A stretch of 64,000 nucleotides of DNA, from NCBI RefSeq assembly GCF_037023145.1, contig NZ_CP146092.1, positions 806,001 to 870,000 on the forward strand, written 5' to 3'. The notes under the pieces are model-generated. The model saw nothing but the letters and a program-made list of their open reading frames with translations, was not told the origin of the DNA and ran no database searches. The DNA comes from Ralstonia sp. RRA. GTDB lineage: Bacteria > Pseudomonadota > Gammaproteobacteria > Burkholderiales > Burkholderiaceae. Shown in pieces: positions 1 to 9,223 of this stretch (positions within the stretch are counted from its first letter, which is position 1; each line of letters starts with the position of its first letter). Position numbers and translations under genes: made by a program.

Positions 1-222
1 GCGCTGCGGGTGACAACGCTCAGCCCGCAGGCCGTCACCTTTAGCAAGCAGTTGATCCACCAGGCGCGCAACGGTGTGCCGCGCGGTGCGGCGCTGGCCG
101 TGGAACGCGAACGCTTTGTTGATCTGTTCGACCACCCCGATCAGCGCGAAGGCGTGAACGCATTCCTGGAGAAACGCGCGCCACGCTGGCACACCACACA
201 CGAATCGGAGACGCTGCAATGA
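1..222 (+). CDS. Enoyl-CoA hydratase/isomerase family protein, C-terminal end (partial)
   Basis: The frame is open from the first base of the window and ends with TGA at 220-222, so only the last 73 codons are present. The ending, a helix with ERFVDLFDHPDQREGVNAFLEKR, resembles the C-terminal helices of crotonase-fold proteins, where a (D/P)DxxEG(V/I)xAFLEKR pattern is typical. The stop overlaps the start of the next crotonase-family gene (ATGA at 219-222), so the two are probably co-translated. The substrate cannot be told from this fragment; beside a 3-hydroxyisobutyryl-CoA hydrolase, a hydratase of branched-chain acyl-CoA breakdown is the natural guess. Confidence 0.72.
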   Translation, partial: ALRVTTLSPQAVTFSKQLIHQARNGVPRGAALAVERERFVDLFDHPDQREGVNAFLEKRAPRWHTTHESETLQ

Positions 223-1400
223 GTGCCACCCAGATGCAGGTGCAGCCCGATACAGCTGTCACCGAACCCGAAGTGCTGATGCACGTGGTGAACCGCGTGG
301 CCATCATCACGCTGAACCGGCCTTCTGCTCTGAACGCGCTGTCGCACGGCATGGTGCGGCAGCTGGCGGTGCTGCTGGAGCAGTGCCGTTATGACGACGG
401 CATCGTCGCATTGGTGCTGCGCGGTGCGGGCCAGAAGGGCTTCTGTGCCGGCGGCGACGTTCGCGCGCTCTACCAGCTTGCCAAGCAAGGCCACCGGAAC
501 GGCGATGACGGCTGGCTGCAATTCTTCATCGACGAATACCGCCTCGACCACGCGCTGCACCAGTTCCCGAAACCCATCGTCGCGCTCATGGACGGCATCA
601 CCATGGGCGGTGGCATGGGCCTCGGGCAGGCTGCGCGCCTGCGCGTGGTGACCGAGCGCACGAAGATGGCGATGCCCGAGACACGCATCGGCTTCCTGCC
701 CGACGTAGGGGCGACGCGCTTCCTGAGCGTGATGGAGCCTGAGCTGGAGTTGTACGTCGGGCTGACCGGCGTGACGCTTTCCGGCGCCGACGCATTGCAT
801 TGCCACCTTGCGGATCTGTGCGTGCCGGCGGAATGGCTGGCCACGTTTGAAGACCGCCTGCAGCGCATGCCGCACGACGGTGATCTACTGCAGGCCCTGC
901 GCCGCGTGTTTGAGCCGCCCTGCAACATCGTTCCGCATGCGCCGCTGGCGCAGGCCCAGGCCATGCCGTGGGTGCTGCGCTATTTCGATCGGCGTTCAAC
1001 GGTGGATCGCATTGTCGCCACGTTGCGCGAGAGCCTCGAGCGCGAAGCCGCCCGTGAGCCGCGCCAGTGGCTGCAAGCCACGCTTGATGCGATGACCACG
1101 CATTCGCCGACCATGCTGCATGTCACGCGCGAGGCGTTGCTGCGTGGGCGGCAACTGTCGCTGGCCGAGTGCTTCCAGATGGAGCTGGGCATCGTGGCGC
1201 GTGGGATTGAAGACGGTGATTTCTGCGAGGGCGTGCGCGCGTACCTGGTCGACAAGGACCACCGCCCGGGGTGGGCACCGTCCACGCTTGCTGCCGTGCG
1301 GCCGGAGCGGGTGCAGCACTTCCTGTCGTCGCCGTGGCGGGCAAGTGAGCATCCGTTGGCGGGGCTTGGGGCTCACTCACAAGCAGATCACATTGCTTAA
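219..1400 (+). CDS. 3-Hydroxyisobutyryl-CoA hydrolase (enoyl-CoA hydratase/isomerase family)
   Basis: The 393-residue protein has the crotonase fold. CAGGD (about 76-80) and the glycine-rich GGGMGLG (130-136) form the oxyanion-hole region, and PETRIGFLPDVG (153-164) carries the glutamate typical of HIBYL-CoA hydrolases. Its length and long C-terminal extension fit that subgroup better than a plain enoyl-CoA hydratase of about 260 residues. In the valine pathway this cytoplasmic enzyme releases 3-hydroxyisobutyrate from its CoA thioester. It overlaps the preceding hydratase by four bases. The alternative is another crotonase-family hydrolase; the family call is firm, the substrate inferred. 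Confidence 0.85.
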   Translation: MSATQMQVQPDTAVTEPEVLMHVVNRVAIITLNRPSALNALSHGMVRQLAVLLEQCRYDDGIVALVLRGAGQKGFCAGGDVRALYQLAKQGHRNGDDGWLQFFIDEYRLDHALHQFPKPIVALMDGITMGGGMGLGQAARLRVVTERTKMAMPETRIGFLPDVGATRFLSVMEPELELYVGLTGVTLSGADALHCHLADLCVPAEWLATFEDRLQRMPHDGDLLQALRRVFEPPCNIVPHAPLAQAQAMPWVLRYFDRRSTVDRIVATLRESLEREAAREPRQWLQATLDAMTTHSPTMLHVTREALLRGRQLSLAECFQMELGIVARGIEDGDFCEGVRAYLVDKDHRPGWAPSTLAAVRPERVQHFLSSPWRASEHPLAGLGAHSQADHIA

Positions 1401-1767
1401 ATATGTGATCTATACAGACACATCCGCCAAGAATCCCGCTTTTGGTCGGCAGTTTTGCCCTAAAAGCGGCGATTAAGGCAGTTGCATGACATTTTTTTGT
1501 CATAACTTACGTGTAACTTACGCAGGCGAGGAGAGGTCTCCCTCACGTTCTCATCGTACGCAGCGGCTTCCGCTGCGTTTTTTTTTGCCCGCCGGAAAGC
1601 GCGACGGTATCCACGTGTGCGCGATTCTTGCAGATCCGATTGAAAAGGCGTTGAACGCATCGCCCGTAAACCCGCATGGCGCCTGCAAAATGCGCCGTTT
1701 GCGTCAGAGGATTGTCATGATCGCGGTGCTATAAAAACTGGATGCTTTGCCACCCCAGGAGACCCCC
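1401..1767. other. Intergenic region with hairpins and a tandem repeat
   Basis: This 367-base gap has no convincing gene. It contains an A/T-rich inverted repeat, ATGACA-(T)6-TGTCAT at 1486-1503, a direct repeat TAACTTACG at 1503-1511 and 1514-1522 (11-base period, about one helical turn), a small hairpin GGAGA-GG-TCTCC at 1530-1541, and a strong intrinsic terminator at 1560-1586. The 1,768 gene has its own ribosome site AGGAGA at about 1756-1761. A short transcript ending at the terminator is possible but no good promoter was found. Confidence 0.5.
1560..1586 (+). terminator. Rho-independent terminator
   Basis: A perfect 7-base stem GCAGCGG/CCGCTGC (1560-1566 and 1570-1576) with loop CTT is followed after one G by nine T residues. 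It lies 160 bases beyond the 3-hydroxyisobutyryl-CoA hydrolase stop, so it ends either that operon or a short independent RNA. Confidence 0.85.
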
Positions 1768-3537
1768 ATGGCGACATCCGTCGATTCATTCCAGGTGAAG
1801 GTATATCAGGGCGACAGCGCGGTGCTGTTTGCTTTTGACGTGGCCGATGCAGACCGTGCTGATCTGGCCGGTTTTGCCATCCAGTGCACGCCGCAGGGCG
1901 GGGCGCCTTACTGGGTGCCCAACCGGCTGACGTTCGACACGCCCATCCACGCGGATGCCCCCCTGCAGGCCGGCAAATACGCCGACTCCATCGACGCGCC
2001 ATTCCAGTCGTTCCACTGGGTCCACTTTCCGCCGCACGCAGCCGGGCAGTACACCTACACCGTGCACGCGCGCTACTTTGCGTCCACCAACCCGGTGCAG
2101 CTTGAAACACGCGCCACGCGCAACGTGAACGTGACCCTGCATCAGCCGATGAGCGACTGGGCCACGGTGGGCATGGTGCGCGGCTACGTGTCGTCTCAGG
2201 CGTTCATTGACCACTACGGTGGCAATACGGCGCTGGCGCCGGACAAGCGTGCGCAGACCAAATCGCCGCTGCTGTACGACACGCAGCCGTATCAGAACAA
2301 GTACGCCTATCTGGGTGCCACCGGCCGCCGCCTCATCATCGATCTGCTCAACCAGTGCCAGGCATCCGACGGTTACGGCATCGACGTGCTGGCCTATGAC
2401 CTGGACGAACCGGACATCATCCGTGCCATTGCATGGCTGGCGCAGAACGGCCGCAAGGTGCGCGTGATCCAGGACAACTACATCGGCGCTGGCGCGCACC
2501 CAACGGGGCACGGCACCGAAGACGCCTTTGAAACGCAAGCTACCGACTATTTCAAGCAGGCCGGCGCGGATGTTCGCCGCACGCACTTCGCACGCTTCCA
2601 ACACCACAAGGCGATTCTGCTGCGCGATGCCGCCGGCAAACCGGTGCGCGTGCTGGCGGGCTCGGCCAATTTCTCGCTGCGCGGGCTGTACGTACAGGCC
2701 AACAGCGTGCTGGTGTTCGAGCAGGCGCCTGCTCAGCTCTATGCGCAGGTGTTCGAGCACATCTGGGGTTTGATCGGCCAATACGGTGAAGACGCCACCG
2801 GCAGCCGCAAGGTGGCCACGGCCTTCCGCGCCGATGCGCTGGCCGCCAACTGGCAGGCTGTGCCACAGGGCGGCGCGCTGCGTGCACGCTTCGGCTTCTC
2901 GCCACACCAGACCGATGCGCTGCTTTCCGAAGCGGCTGACCGTGTGAAGGGCGCACTGTCGTCCGTGCTGTTTGCGGTGATGGCCACCGATGGAGGCGGC
3001 GAGATGCTGACCACGCTGGAACAGGTCGTGCCGCACAAGGCGGGGCTGCTCTCGCTGGGCGTGATCGACAAGCAGGGCGGCGTGGATGCCTTCGCACCGG
3101 GCCGCGACGTGCCTTCGCAAACCGTGCCATTCGCGTATTTGAAGGACGAAGCCCCCGCGCCGTTCAAGCAAGAGGTGGACGCCGGTACCGGTCAGCACAT
3201 CCATCACAAGTTTGTCGTGTGCGATTTCAACGGCGACGAGCCGGTGGTGTTCTGCGGCTCCTCCAACCTGTCGAAGGGCGGCGAAGAGCAGAACGGTGAC
3301 AGCCTGATCGCCATCTATGAGCCGGCTATCGTCACGGCCTACGCGATCGAGGCCATCCGCCTGTTCGATCACTACCGCTTCCGCGCGGGCGAATCGAAGG
3401 CCACGGCCGCCAACCCGCTGGTGCTGAAGACGACCGCTGCATGGGCCGACCCGTACTACGATCCGCAGAACATCAAGTTCACGGAGCGCACGCTGTTTGC
3501 CAAGTCAGGCGCGGCGCAGGCTGCTGCGGTTGCGTGA
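1768..3537 (+). CDS. Phospholipase D-like domain protein
   Basis: A 589-residue protein with two PLD (HKD) half-sites. The second is canonical: HHK at 479-481 followed by FVVCD, then GSSN about 15 residues on. The first has HHK at 279-281 followed by AILLRD and GSAN, with the Asp one residue further than the usual HxKx4D spacing. The two halves normally pair to form one active site cleaving phosphodiester bonds. The first 130 residues look like a separate beta-rich domain. No signal peptide is visible. The ATG at 1768 is chosen over an upstream TTG because AGGAGA sits 6 bases before it. It is an isolated gene, converging on the acyl-CoA synthetase. Substrate unknown (lipid, nucleic acid or other). 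Confidence 0.85.
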   Translation: MATSVDSFQVKVYQGDSAVLFAFDVADADRADLAGFAIQCTPQGGAPYWVPNRLTFDTPIHADAPLQAGKYADSIDAPFQSFHWVHFPPHAAGQYTYTVHARYFASTNPVQLETRATRNVNVTLHQPMSDWATVGMVRGYVSSQAFIDHYGGNTALAPDKRAQTKSPLLYDTQPYQNKYAYLGATGRRLIIDLLNQCQASDGYGIDVLAYDLDEPDIIRAIAWLAQNGRKVRVIQDNYIGAGAHPTGHGTEDAFETQATDYFKQAGADVRRTHFARFQHHKAILLRDAAGKPVRVLAGSANFSLRGLYVQANSVLVFEQAPAQLYAQVFEHIWGLIGQYGEDATGSRKVATAFRADALAANWQAVPQGGALRARFGFSPHQTDALLSEAADRVKGALSSVLFAVMATDGGGEMLTTLEQVVPHKAGLLSLGVIDKQGGVDAFAPGRDVPSQTVPFAYLKDEAPAPFKQEVDAGTGQHIHHKFVVCDFNGDEPVVFCGSSNLSKGGEEQNGDSLIAIYEPAIVTAYAIEAIRLFDHYRFRAGESKATAANPLVLKTTAAWADPYYDPQNIKFTERTLFAKSGAAQAAAVA

Positions 3538-3561
3538 CCCGCGCCAGCAGCGGTTTGGGCG

Positions 3562-5055
3562 TCAGACGCGCCGCTGCCGGTCGCCCCACCACGCATCGCG
3601 CAGGCGGCGCTTGGCGATCTTGCCGTTGTCGTCGCGCGGTAGGGCGGTGGTGAACTCGATCTGGCGCGGGATCTTGAAGCCGGCAATCTGGCCGCGCAGC
3701 CAGTCGATCACGGGCTCGGCCTGCAGTCCTGTATTTTCCGTCTGCACCACGGCGACAAGGCGCTCGCCGTATTCATCGCACGGCACGCCAAAGACGGCGC
3801 AGTCCACCACATCGGGGTGGCGCAGCAGCGCGTGTTCGATTTCGGCCGGGTAGATATTTACACCGCCCGAGATGACCATGTCCGAGGCGCGATCGCACAC
3901 GTACAGGTAGCCGTCTGCGTCGAGGTAGCCCATGTCGCCGAGCGTGACCAGGCCGTCGCGCTCGATCTTGCTGCGCGCTTCGTCATTGCCGCGGTAGGTG
4001 AAGTCGGGGTACGCGGGTTGGCGGCTGTAGATCAGGCCGACCTCGCCGGTGGGGCAGGGCGTGCCGTCTTCGCGCAGGATGCGCACCTCAGCATCGCACA
4101 CCGGGCGGCCGGCGCTACCGGGGCGGGCGGCAGCATCGCGCGGGTCCATTACGGTGATCATGCCGGTCTCGCTGGAGGCATAGGTCTCATAGATGACAGG
4201 ACCGAGCCAGTCGATCATCTTGCGCTTGATCTCGGGCGCGCACGGGGCGCCGGTGGAGGCCACGAAGCGCAGTGAAGAGAGGTCGTATCGATTGCGCTCT
4301 TCTTCCGTCAGTTTGAGCATGCGCACGTACATGATCGGGACCAGGTAGACGGTGTCGATGCGGTAGCGCTCGATCTGCTCCAGCACGCGCAGCGGGTCGA
4401 AGCGCGGGTGCAGGACGAGCACTTCGGCCATCTGCGCGGCCTGCTGGGCGAAGAGGCTGGGGGCGCTGTGATACAGCGGTGCCGGCAACAGTGCGCGGCA
4501 GCCCGGCACGATGCCGAAGGTGGCGGCCACCACGGCGCGTGCCTGCTGCAGGTGGGTGTCGAGCTGGTCCAGCGGCACGGCTTGGCGCACCACGCCCTTG
4601 GGCCGGCCGGTGGTGCCTGAGGTGTAGGCCATGTGCCCGCGCGGCGCCACCAGCGGCCCGTCGTACGGCGTTTGCAGTGCGAGCCAGTTGGCGTAGCCGT
4701 CGGCGCGGTCGGTGCCTTCGGCATCCACGCGCAGCAGTTGCACGTGCGACGGCAGCAGCGGTTCCACCGCATCCACCAGGTCACGATGGCCGATCAGCAC
4801 CTTGGCACCCGAATCGCGCATGAGGAATTCCACCTCGGCCGGCGTGAAGTGCCAGTTGATCGGGCAGAAGTGGCAGCCCGCAATGCGGCACGCATGCATC
4901 ACGTCAATGTAGGCCGGCGCATTGCGCATCAGCACGCCGATCACATCGCCTTCCTGCACACCCATGCGGCGCAATCCACCGGCAAGGGCGGAGCCGCGCG
5001 CGAGCAGGGTGTCGGCATCGACGGGGCGGTCTTCGAAAATGAGGCTGGCGGTCAT
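3562..5055 (-). CDS. AMP-dependent acyl-CoA synthetase
   Basis: A 497-residue member of the ANL adenylating superfamily. YTSGTTGRPKG at 144-154 is the phosphate-binding P-loop motif, YETYASSETG is the A5-type motif, and NGK with Lys at about 479 is the conserved C-terminal catalytic lysine, so the enzyme looks intact. It activates a carboxylic acid to its adenylate and then the CoA thioester in the cytoplasm. It is divergent from a LysR gene with a 7-base dyad in between, which suggests substrate-responsive control. The substrate (fatty or aryl acid) cannot be read from sequence. A weak AAGGAGA-like site precedes the ATG. Confidence 0.87.
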   Translation of the reverse strand: MTASLIFEDRPVDADTLLARGSALAGGLRRMGVQEGDVIGVLMRNAPAYIDVMHACRIAGCHFCPINWHFTPAEVEFLMRDSGAKVLIGHRDLVDAVEPLLPSHVQLLRVDAEGTDRADGYANWLALQTPYDGPLVAPRGHMAYTSGTTGRPKGVVRQAVPLDQLDTHLQQARAVVAATFGIVPGCRALLPAPLYHSAPSLFAQQAAQMAEVLVLHPRFDPLRVLEQIERYRIDTVYLVPIMYVRMLKLTEEERNRYDLSSLRFVASTGAPCAPEIKRKMIDWLGPVIYETYASSETGMITVMDPRDAAARPGSAGRPVCDAEVRILREDGTPCPTGEVGLIYSRQPAYPDFTYRGNDEARSKIERDGLVTLGDMGYLDADGYLYVCDRASDMVISGGVNIYPAEIEHALLRHPDVVDCAVFGVPCDEYGERLVAVVQTENTGLQAEPVIDWLRGQIAGFKIPRQIEFTTALPRDDNGKIAKRRLRDAWWGDRQRRV

Positions 5056-5120
5056 GCGTGTCTCCTTGAGGGCGAGGTCTCGTTATTGGGTTGGACCTCT
5101 GCTTGATCTGCGCAGCATGC

Positions 5121-5146
5121 CGGATTGAATCGCACTGAACAATCCG
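5121..5146. promoter_or_regulatory. Candidate LysR operator between acyl-CoA synthetase and LysR gene
   Basis: Perfect 7-base arms CGGATTG (5121-5127) and CAATCCG (5140-5146) are separated by 12 bases. Position and form (a dyad containing T-N11-A) suit a LysR-type recognition site in the 175-base divergent region. Confidence 0.5.
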
Positions 5147-5230
5147 CTTAGTATTGCGCACACTGGTGAATGCCATTGAACAACACTGCCCGTCGGTCTC
5201 GCTTCTCAGCCGAGCCTTTCAGCTTCCATC

Positions 5231-6154
5231 ATGGACCTCAACCTCATCCACCTGTTTGTCGAGATCGTGGAAGCGCGCAGCTTTACTGCTGCCGCGCAAA
5301 AGCTGGGCATGACGCGCTCCAACCTCAGCAACCGCTTGAAGGTGCTGGAGCGCGAGACCGGCGCGCAACTGCTGCGCCGCTCCACGCGCAGTCTGGAGCT
5401 GACACAGGCGGGCGAGACGCTGTTCGAGCACGGCCGCCGCATGCTGCAGGAGGTGGAGACCGCACGCGCTTCCATCGACGGCCTGGGCCAGACCGTGCGC
5501 GGCCACGTGCGCGTGAGTGTGCCGACGGGGCTCGGCCGCTTCTTCCTGGGCGACATGCTGCTCGAATTTGCGCGCGAGCACCCGAACGTGACATTGCGTG
5601 TGACGTTCAACAACCGCGTCAATGACCTGATTGCTTCGGAGATTGACGTGGCATTCAAGATCACCTCGGCACCGCCGCAGGACACCGTTGCGCGCGAGGT
5701 GTGCCCGATCGGCTGGAGCCTGTTCGCGACCAAGGCCTATCTGAAGACGCATGGCCCGGTGGCAACGCCTGAAGCACTGGTCGAACAAGCCATCGTCTGC
5801 CCGCCCATGCCGGGGCGGCGCCTGACGCTGGCGCTCTCGCGCACCGTGCGCGGCAAGACCACGCAGCACAGTGTGACGGTGGAGCCGCGCATGCAGTCGG
5901 AAGATTTTCCGTTCCTGGCCGATGCAGTGGCGCGCGGCATGGCCATCGGCTTGCTGCCCAATTACGTGACACATGCAGTTGCCACATCGGCCGCCACACC
6001 GTTCGAGCGCGTGCTGCCTGGCTATGAGGTGGGCGGACTGGGCACGCACCTGTTCATCCTCACGCTGCCCAATCGGTACGCCTCGCCCGCCATGCGCGCG
6101 CTGATCGATTTTGTGCGCGCGCGTGTCAGCGCGCAGGCCGCAGACTGGCGCTAA
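5231..6154 (+). CDS. LysR family transcriptional regulator
   Basis: A 307-residue LysR-type regulator. The N-terminal winged helix-turn-helix occupies about residues 1-60 (FVEIVEARSFTAAAQKLGMTRSNLSNRLKVLE), followed by a linker helix and a periplasmic-binding-protein-like effector domain. Proteins of this family bind as tetramers and usually activate a divergent gene while repressing themselves. Here the divergent gene is the acyl-CoA synthetase and the downstream one is the molybdenum hydroxylase operon, so either could be a target. Among LysR groups it resembles the CrgA/single-domain-switch type (NLSNRLKVLERETGAQLL). Effector unknown. Confidence 0.9.
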   Translation: MDLNLIHLFVEIVEARSFTAAAQKLGMTRSNLSNRLKVLERETGAQLLRRSTRSLELTQAGETLFEHGRRMLQEVETARASIDGLGQTVRGHVRVSVPTGLGRFFLGDMLLEFAREHPNVTLRVTFNNRVNDLIASEIDVAFKITSAPPQDTVAREVCPIGWSLFATKAYLKTHGPVATPEALVEQAIVCPPMPGRRLTLALSRTVRGKTTQHSVTVEPRMQSEDFPFLADAVARGMAIGLLPNYVTHAVATSAATPFERVLPGYEVGGLGTHLFILTLPNRYASPAMRALIDFVRARVSAQAADWR

Positions 6155-6388
6155 ACGCAGCCACCGCAGTGGTCACGCGCTGCTGCGTATGCACAAAATC
6201 GTGCCAAGGCAGATAACGCCCGCCAAATAGACGATATTCGGCATCGCGCCTTGTCTTGGGTCAAGGCGAATACCAAAATCGAAAGAGGCGGAGCCGCCTG
6301 GCAATCACTTGCACCCAGGCTCCCCATCCCTCCCCACGCCACCCGCCGAACGCGGGTGCGCCGTAGCATTCCTTCGAGGAAGAAGTTC

Positions 6389-9223
6389 ATGCCGCTTACC
6401 CATCCGTCGCGCCGCGCTTTCCTGAAAGCGACTGTCGTGGCCGGCGTCTCGGTGGTTATCGCACCGTTGGGCGGCCGCGCATTTGCGGCTCTGTTTGAAG
6501 AAAAGATCCTCACCCCGGTCCAGTGGGACCCCAAGACCGGTACCCCCAAGTTCCGTATTGACGGCATTGCAAAGGTCACGGGCGACAAGGTGTTCGCACG
6601 TGATATCCGCTCGCGCGACATGCCGCACTGGCCGCAGCAGCAATCGCACGCATTCATCCTGCGCACCACGCTGGCCGACCGCACGTACGAAGGCTTTGAC
6701 CTGAGCCTGCTGGGCGACGCGTTGAAGCCCGATCGCGTTGTGACCGCTGAAGATCTGGTGCGCGACGGCGTGGCCTTCCCCGCTTTCTATGGCGACGACA
6801 TGCTGCTGCCGACGGGCAAGACGCCTGCGTATCACGGCCACGCTGTCGCCATCCTGATCTATCACGACTTCGCGCGCTTCCGCTTTGCGAAAGACAAGCT
6901 CAAGTTCCAGGACAAGATCATCCGTTACGGCGCGGTGACCGGCCCGCTGGAGCGCGATCCGTGGGGCACCTTCCGCTTTGTGCGCGTGGGCGGCCAGACG
7001 CCGTATGACGACGACGTGTTCTCCAGCCTGAAGAACGCGCCGATCTTCCCCAGCCAGATGCGCAAGCACGAGCCCGTGTGGCCCGATGGTGTGGACCACG
7101 GCAAGCTGGGCGAGCAGGGCATGTTCTACGCCGGCCAGATCCGCGACGAACTGGCCAAGCCGCCTGAAGACTGGCTGGTGCTCGACCGCGAGTACAACAC
7201 GCAGTCCATCGACACCGCCGCGCTGGAAGCCGATAACGCCAACTGCTGGTACGACAGTGCCACGCAGACGCTGCACATGGTGGTGCCCACGCAAAGCCCG
7301 ATTGAAGTGGGCGAGAGCACGGCCGAGATGCTGGCCAAGGCCAAGGGCGCCTTCCCCGTGAAGCAGGTGATCGTGCACCCGTGCTACACGGTCGGCTACG
7401 GCTCGAAAGACCACTACAACTTCCCGTTCTACGGCCTGGTGACGGCGCTGTACGCGGACGGCAAGCCCGTGCGTCTGGCCAATGACCGCTACGAGCAGTT
7501 CCAGACCTCCATCAAGCGCCACGCGTTCGAGATGCATTACCGCATTGCCGTGGACAAGAAGACCGGTCTGTTCCAGTCGTTCCAGGGCGATTTCGAGGCC
7601 AACGGCGGCGGGCGCTGCAACTTCTCGCCGTCGGTGGCGATGGTGGGCGCCACGGCTGCGCAGTCGATCTACTACTTTCCGAAGAACGACCTCGCCACGG
7701 TGGCCATTGCCTCGCGCGCCATCGATGCGGGCTCGGCACGTGGCTACGGCACGCTGCAGAGCATGGCCGCGACCGAAATGATGGTCGACGAGTTTGCCGA
7801 GCAACTGAAGCTTGACCCGATCGAGTTCCGCCTGAAGAACGCGCTGCGCTCGGGCATGAAGAACACGCAGGGCGCGATTCCTGCCGGCGCCATCCGCGTG
7901 GATGAGGTGCTGGAGGCAGCCAAGGTGCACCCGATGTGGGTGAACCGCGCGAAGAAGAAAGCCGAGTTTGAAGCCGCGCACCCGGGCAAGCGCTACGGTG
8001 TGGGCTTTGCGTGCGTGCAGAAGGACTTCGGCACGGGCGCGGAGGCCTCGTTCGCCAAGGTGGAAATCCGCCCGGACGGGCAGATTGCGCTGCATCACAC
8101 CGCAGCCGAGATCGGCACCGGTATGTCGACCTCGCAGGCGATGGCCGTGGCGCGCTGGCTGGGCCGCCCTGCATCGGAAGTGCGCGTGGCGGTGACGGAC
8201 TGGGCAGACCTGCCCGTGACCACCAGTGGTGATCCGTACATCATGAGCCAGGCCGATCAGGACAAGCTGGCGGCCAACCCGCGCTGGTCTCCGGCCTATG
8301 CATCGCCGGCCAGTGCGACCAACTCGGCGTACTACTTCACGCACAGCACGCGTGAGGCGGCGCGCATCGTCTTCATGCACGGCCTGTGGCCGGCTGCGAT
8401 GGCGATCTGGATCCAGGGCATTGGCGGTGGTCAGGCGACTTCGCTGGTGGTGCGCGTGGAAGACGCACGCTGGGTGGACGGCAAGCTCACGGCCGGCGGC
8501 CTGCAGGCGCTGCCGTACGAGCAGATCGTCAAGAAGGCGCATGACCTGGGCCTGGTGACGGGTGCCGTGGTGCACGTGTTCAACCGCTGGCAGTGGAGCG
8601 AGGCTGACTTCGACGTCAACGGTACGGCCACGCGCGTGCCGATCGATGGGCTGTCCGTGCGCTATGGCGACAACGCCGATGCCGCGCACAAGGCCAAGAT
8701 GACGACAGCCGGCGGCTACCACGTGCTCGATCGCAAGAAGGTCTACATCGCGCCCACGCAGCGGAACAACGCGTCGGTCACGTACTACAGCGCGGTCGGC
8801 ACGCTGGTCGAGCTGTCGGTGCACGAGGCCAGCGGCAAGGTGGAACTGCTGTCGCACCACTCGATCATGGAATGCGGCTCGCAACTCTCGCCGCAGCTCG
8901 TGTCGGGGCAGTTGCAGGGTGGTCTGGCGATGGGCATCGGCCACGCGCTGCACGAATCCCTGCCGCTGTATGAAGACGGCCCCGGCAACGGCACCTGGAA
9001 CTTCAACCGCTACCAACTGCCGCGCGCCAAGGACGTGGCCGTCTGGACGCAGACCGGGACGGTGCTGCCGCCCCTGTCGGAAACCGATCCGCCCAAGGGC
9101 ATCGCCGAGGTGGTGATGATCCCGGTGGTGGGCGCTATTGTGAATGGCATCGCGCATGCCATCGGACACCGCTTCACCAGCCTGCCAGTGACCGCGGAAA
9201 AGATTCAGGAGGTACTGGCATGA
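6389..9223 (+). CDS. Molybdopterin-binding large subunit of a xanthine dehydrogenase-family hydroxylase, Tat-exported
   Basis: A 944-residue protein of the molybdenum hydroxylase large-subunit family. It begins with a twin-arginine signal (SRRAFLK at 7-13, then a hydrophobic stretch ending GGRAFA), so the folded Mo-cofactor enzyme is expected in the periplasm. Near the C terminus GIAEVVMIPVVGAIVNGIAHAIG matches the region carrying the catalytic glutamate, here GIAE instead of the usual GxGE. ATG 6389 is preferred over the upstream TTG-type extension because CGAGGAAG precedes it and the Tat motif follows. It overlaps the [2Fe-2S] subunit by ATGA. No FAD subunit is encoded here; a cytochrome c subunit replaces it. 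The family oxidises aldehydes or N-heterocycles; the substrate is unknown. Confidence 0.85.
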   Translation: MPLTHPSRRAFLKATVVAGVSVVIAPLGGRAFAALFEEKILTPVQWDPKTGTPKFRIDGIAKVTGDKVFARDIRSRDMPHWPQQQSHAFILRTTLADRTYEGFDLSLLGDALKPDRVVTAEDLVRDGVAFPAFYGDDMLLPTGKTPAYHGHAVAILIYHDFARFRFAKDKLKFQDKIIRYGAVTGPLERDPWGTFRFVRVGGQTPYDDDVFSSLKNAPIFPSQMRKHEPVWPDGVDHGKLGEQGMFYAGQIRDELAKPPEDWLVLDREYNTQSIDTAALEADNANCWYDSATQTLHMVVPTQSPIEVGESTAEMLAKAKGAFPVKQVIVHPCYTVGYGSKDHYNFPFYGLVTALYADGKPVRLANDRYEQFQTSIKRHAFEMHYRIAVDKKTGLFQSFQGDFEANGGGRCNFSPSVAMVGATAAQSIYYFPKNDLATVAIASRAIDAGSARGYGTLQSMAATEMMVDEFAEQLKLDPIEFRLKNALRSGMKNTQGAIPAGAIRVDEVLEAAKVHPMWVNRAKKKAEFEAAHPGKRYGVGFACVQKDFGTGAEASFAKVEIRPDGQIALHHTAAEIGTGMSTSQAMAVARWLGRPASEVRVAVTDWADLPVTTSGDPYIMSQADQDKLAANPRWSPAYASPASATNSAYYFTHSTREAARIVFMHGLWPAAMAIWIQGIGGGQATSLVVRVEDARWVDGKLTAGGLQALPYEQIVKKAHDLGLVTGAVVHVFNRWQWSEADFDVNGTATRVPIDGLSVRYGDNADAAHKAKMTTAGGYHVLDRKKVYIAPTQRNNASVTYYSAVGTLVELSVHEASGKVELLSHHSIMECGSQLSPQLVSGQLQGGLAMGIGHALHESLPLYEDGPGNGTWNFNRYQLPRAKDVAVWTQTGTVLPPLSETDPPKGIAEVVMIPVVGAIVNGIAHAIGHRFTSLPVTAEKIQEVLA

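Noticed and set aside
6305..9169. 954-codon open frame on the minus strand across the molybdenum hydroxylase gene
   Set aside because: It is antisense to a gene with clear family motifs; high GC content keeps the opposite strand open. Its product is His/Arg-rich with no known domain.
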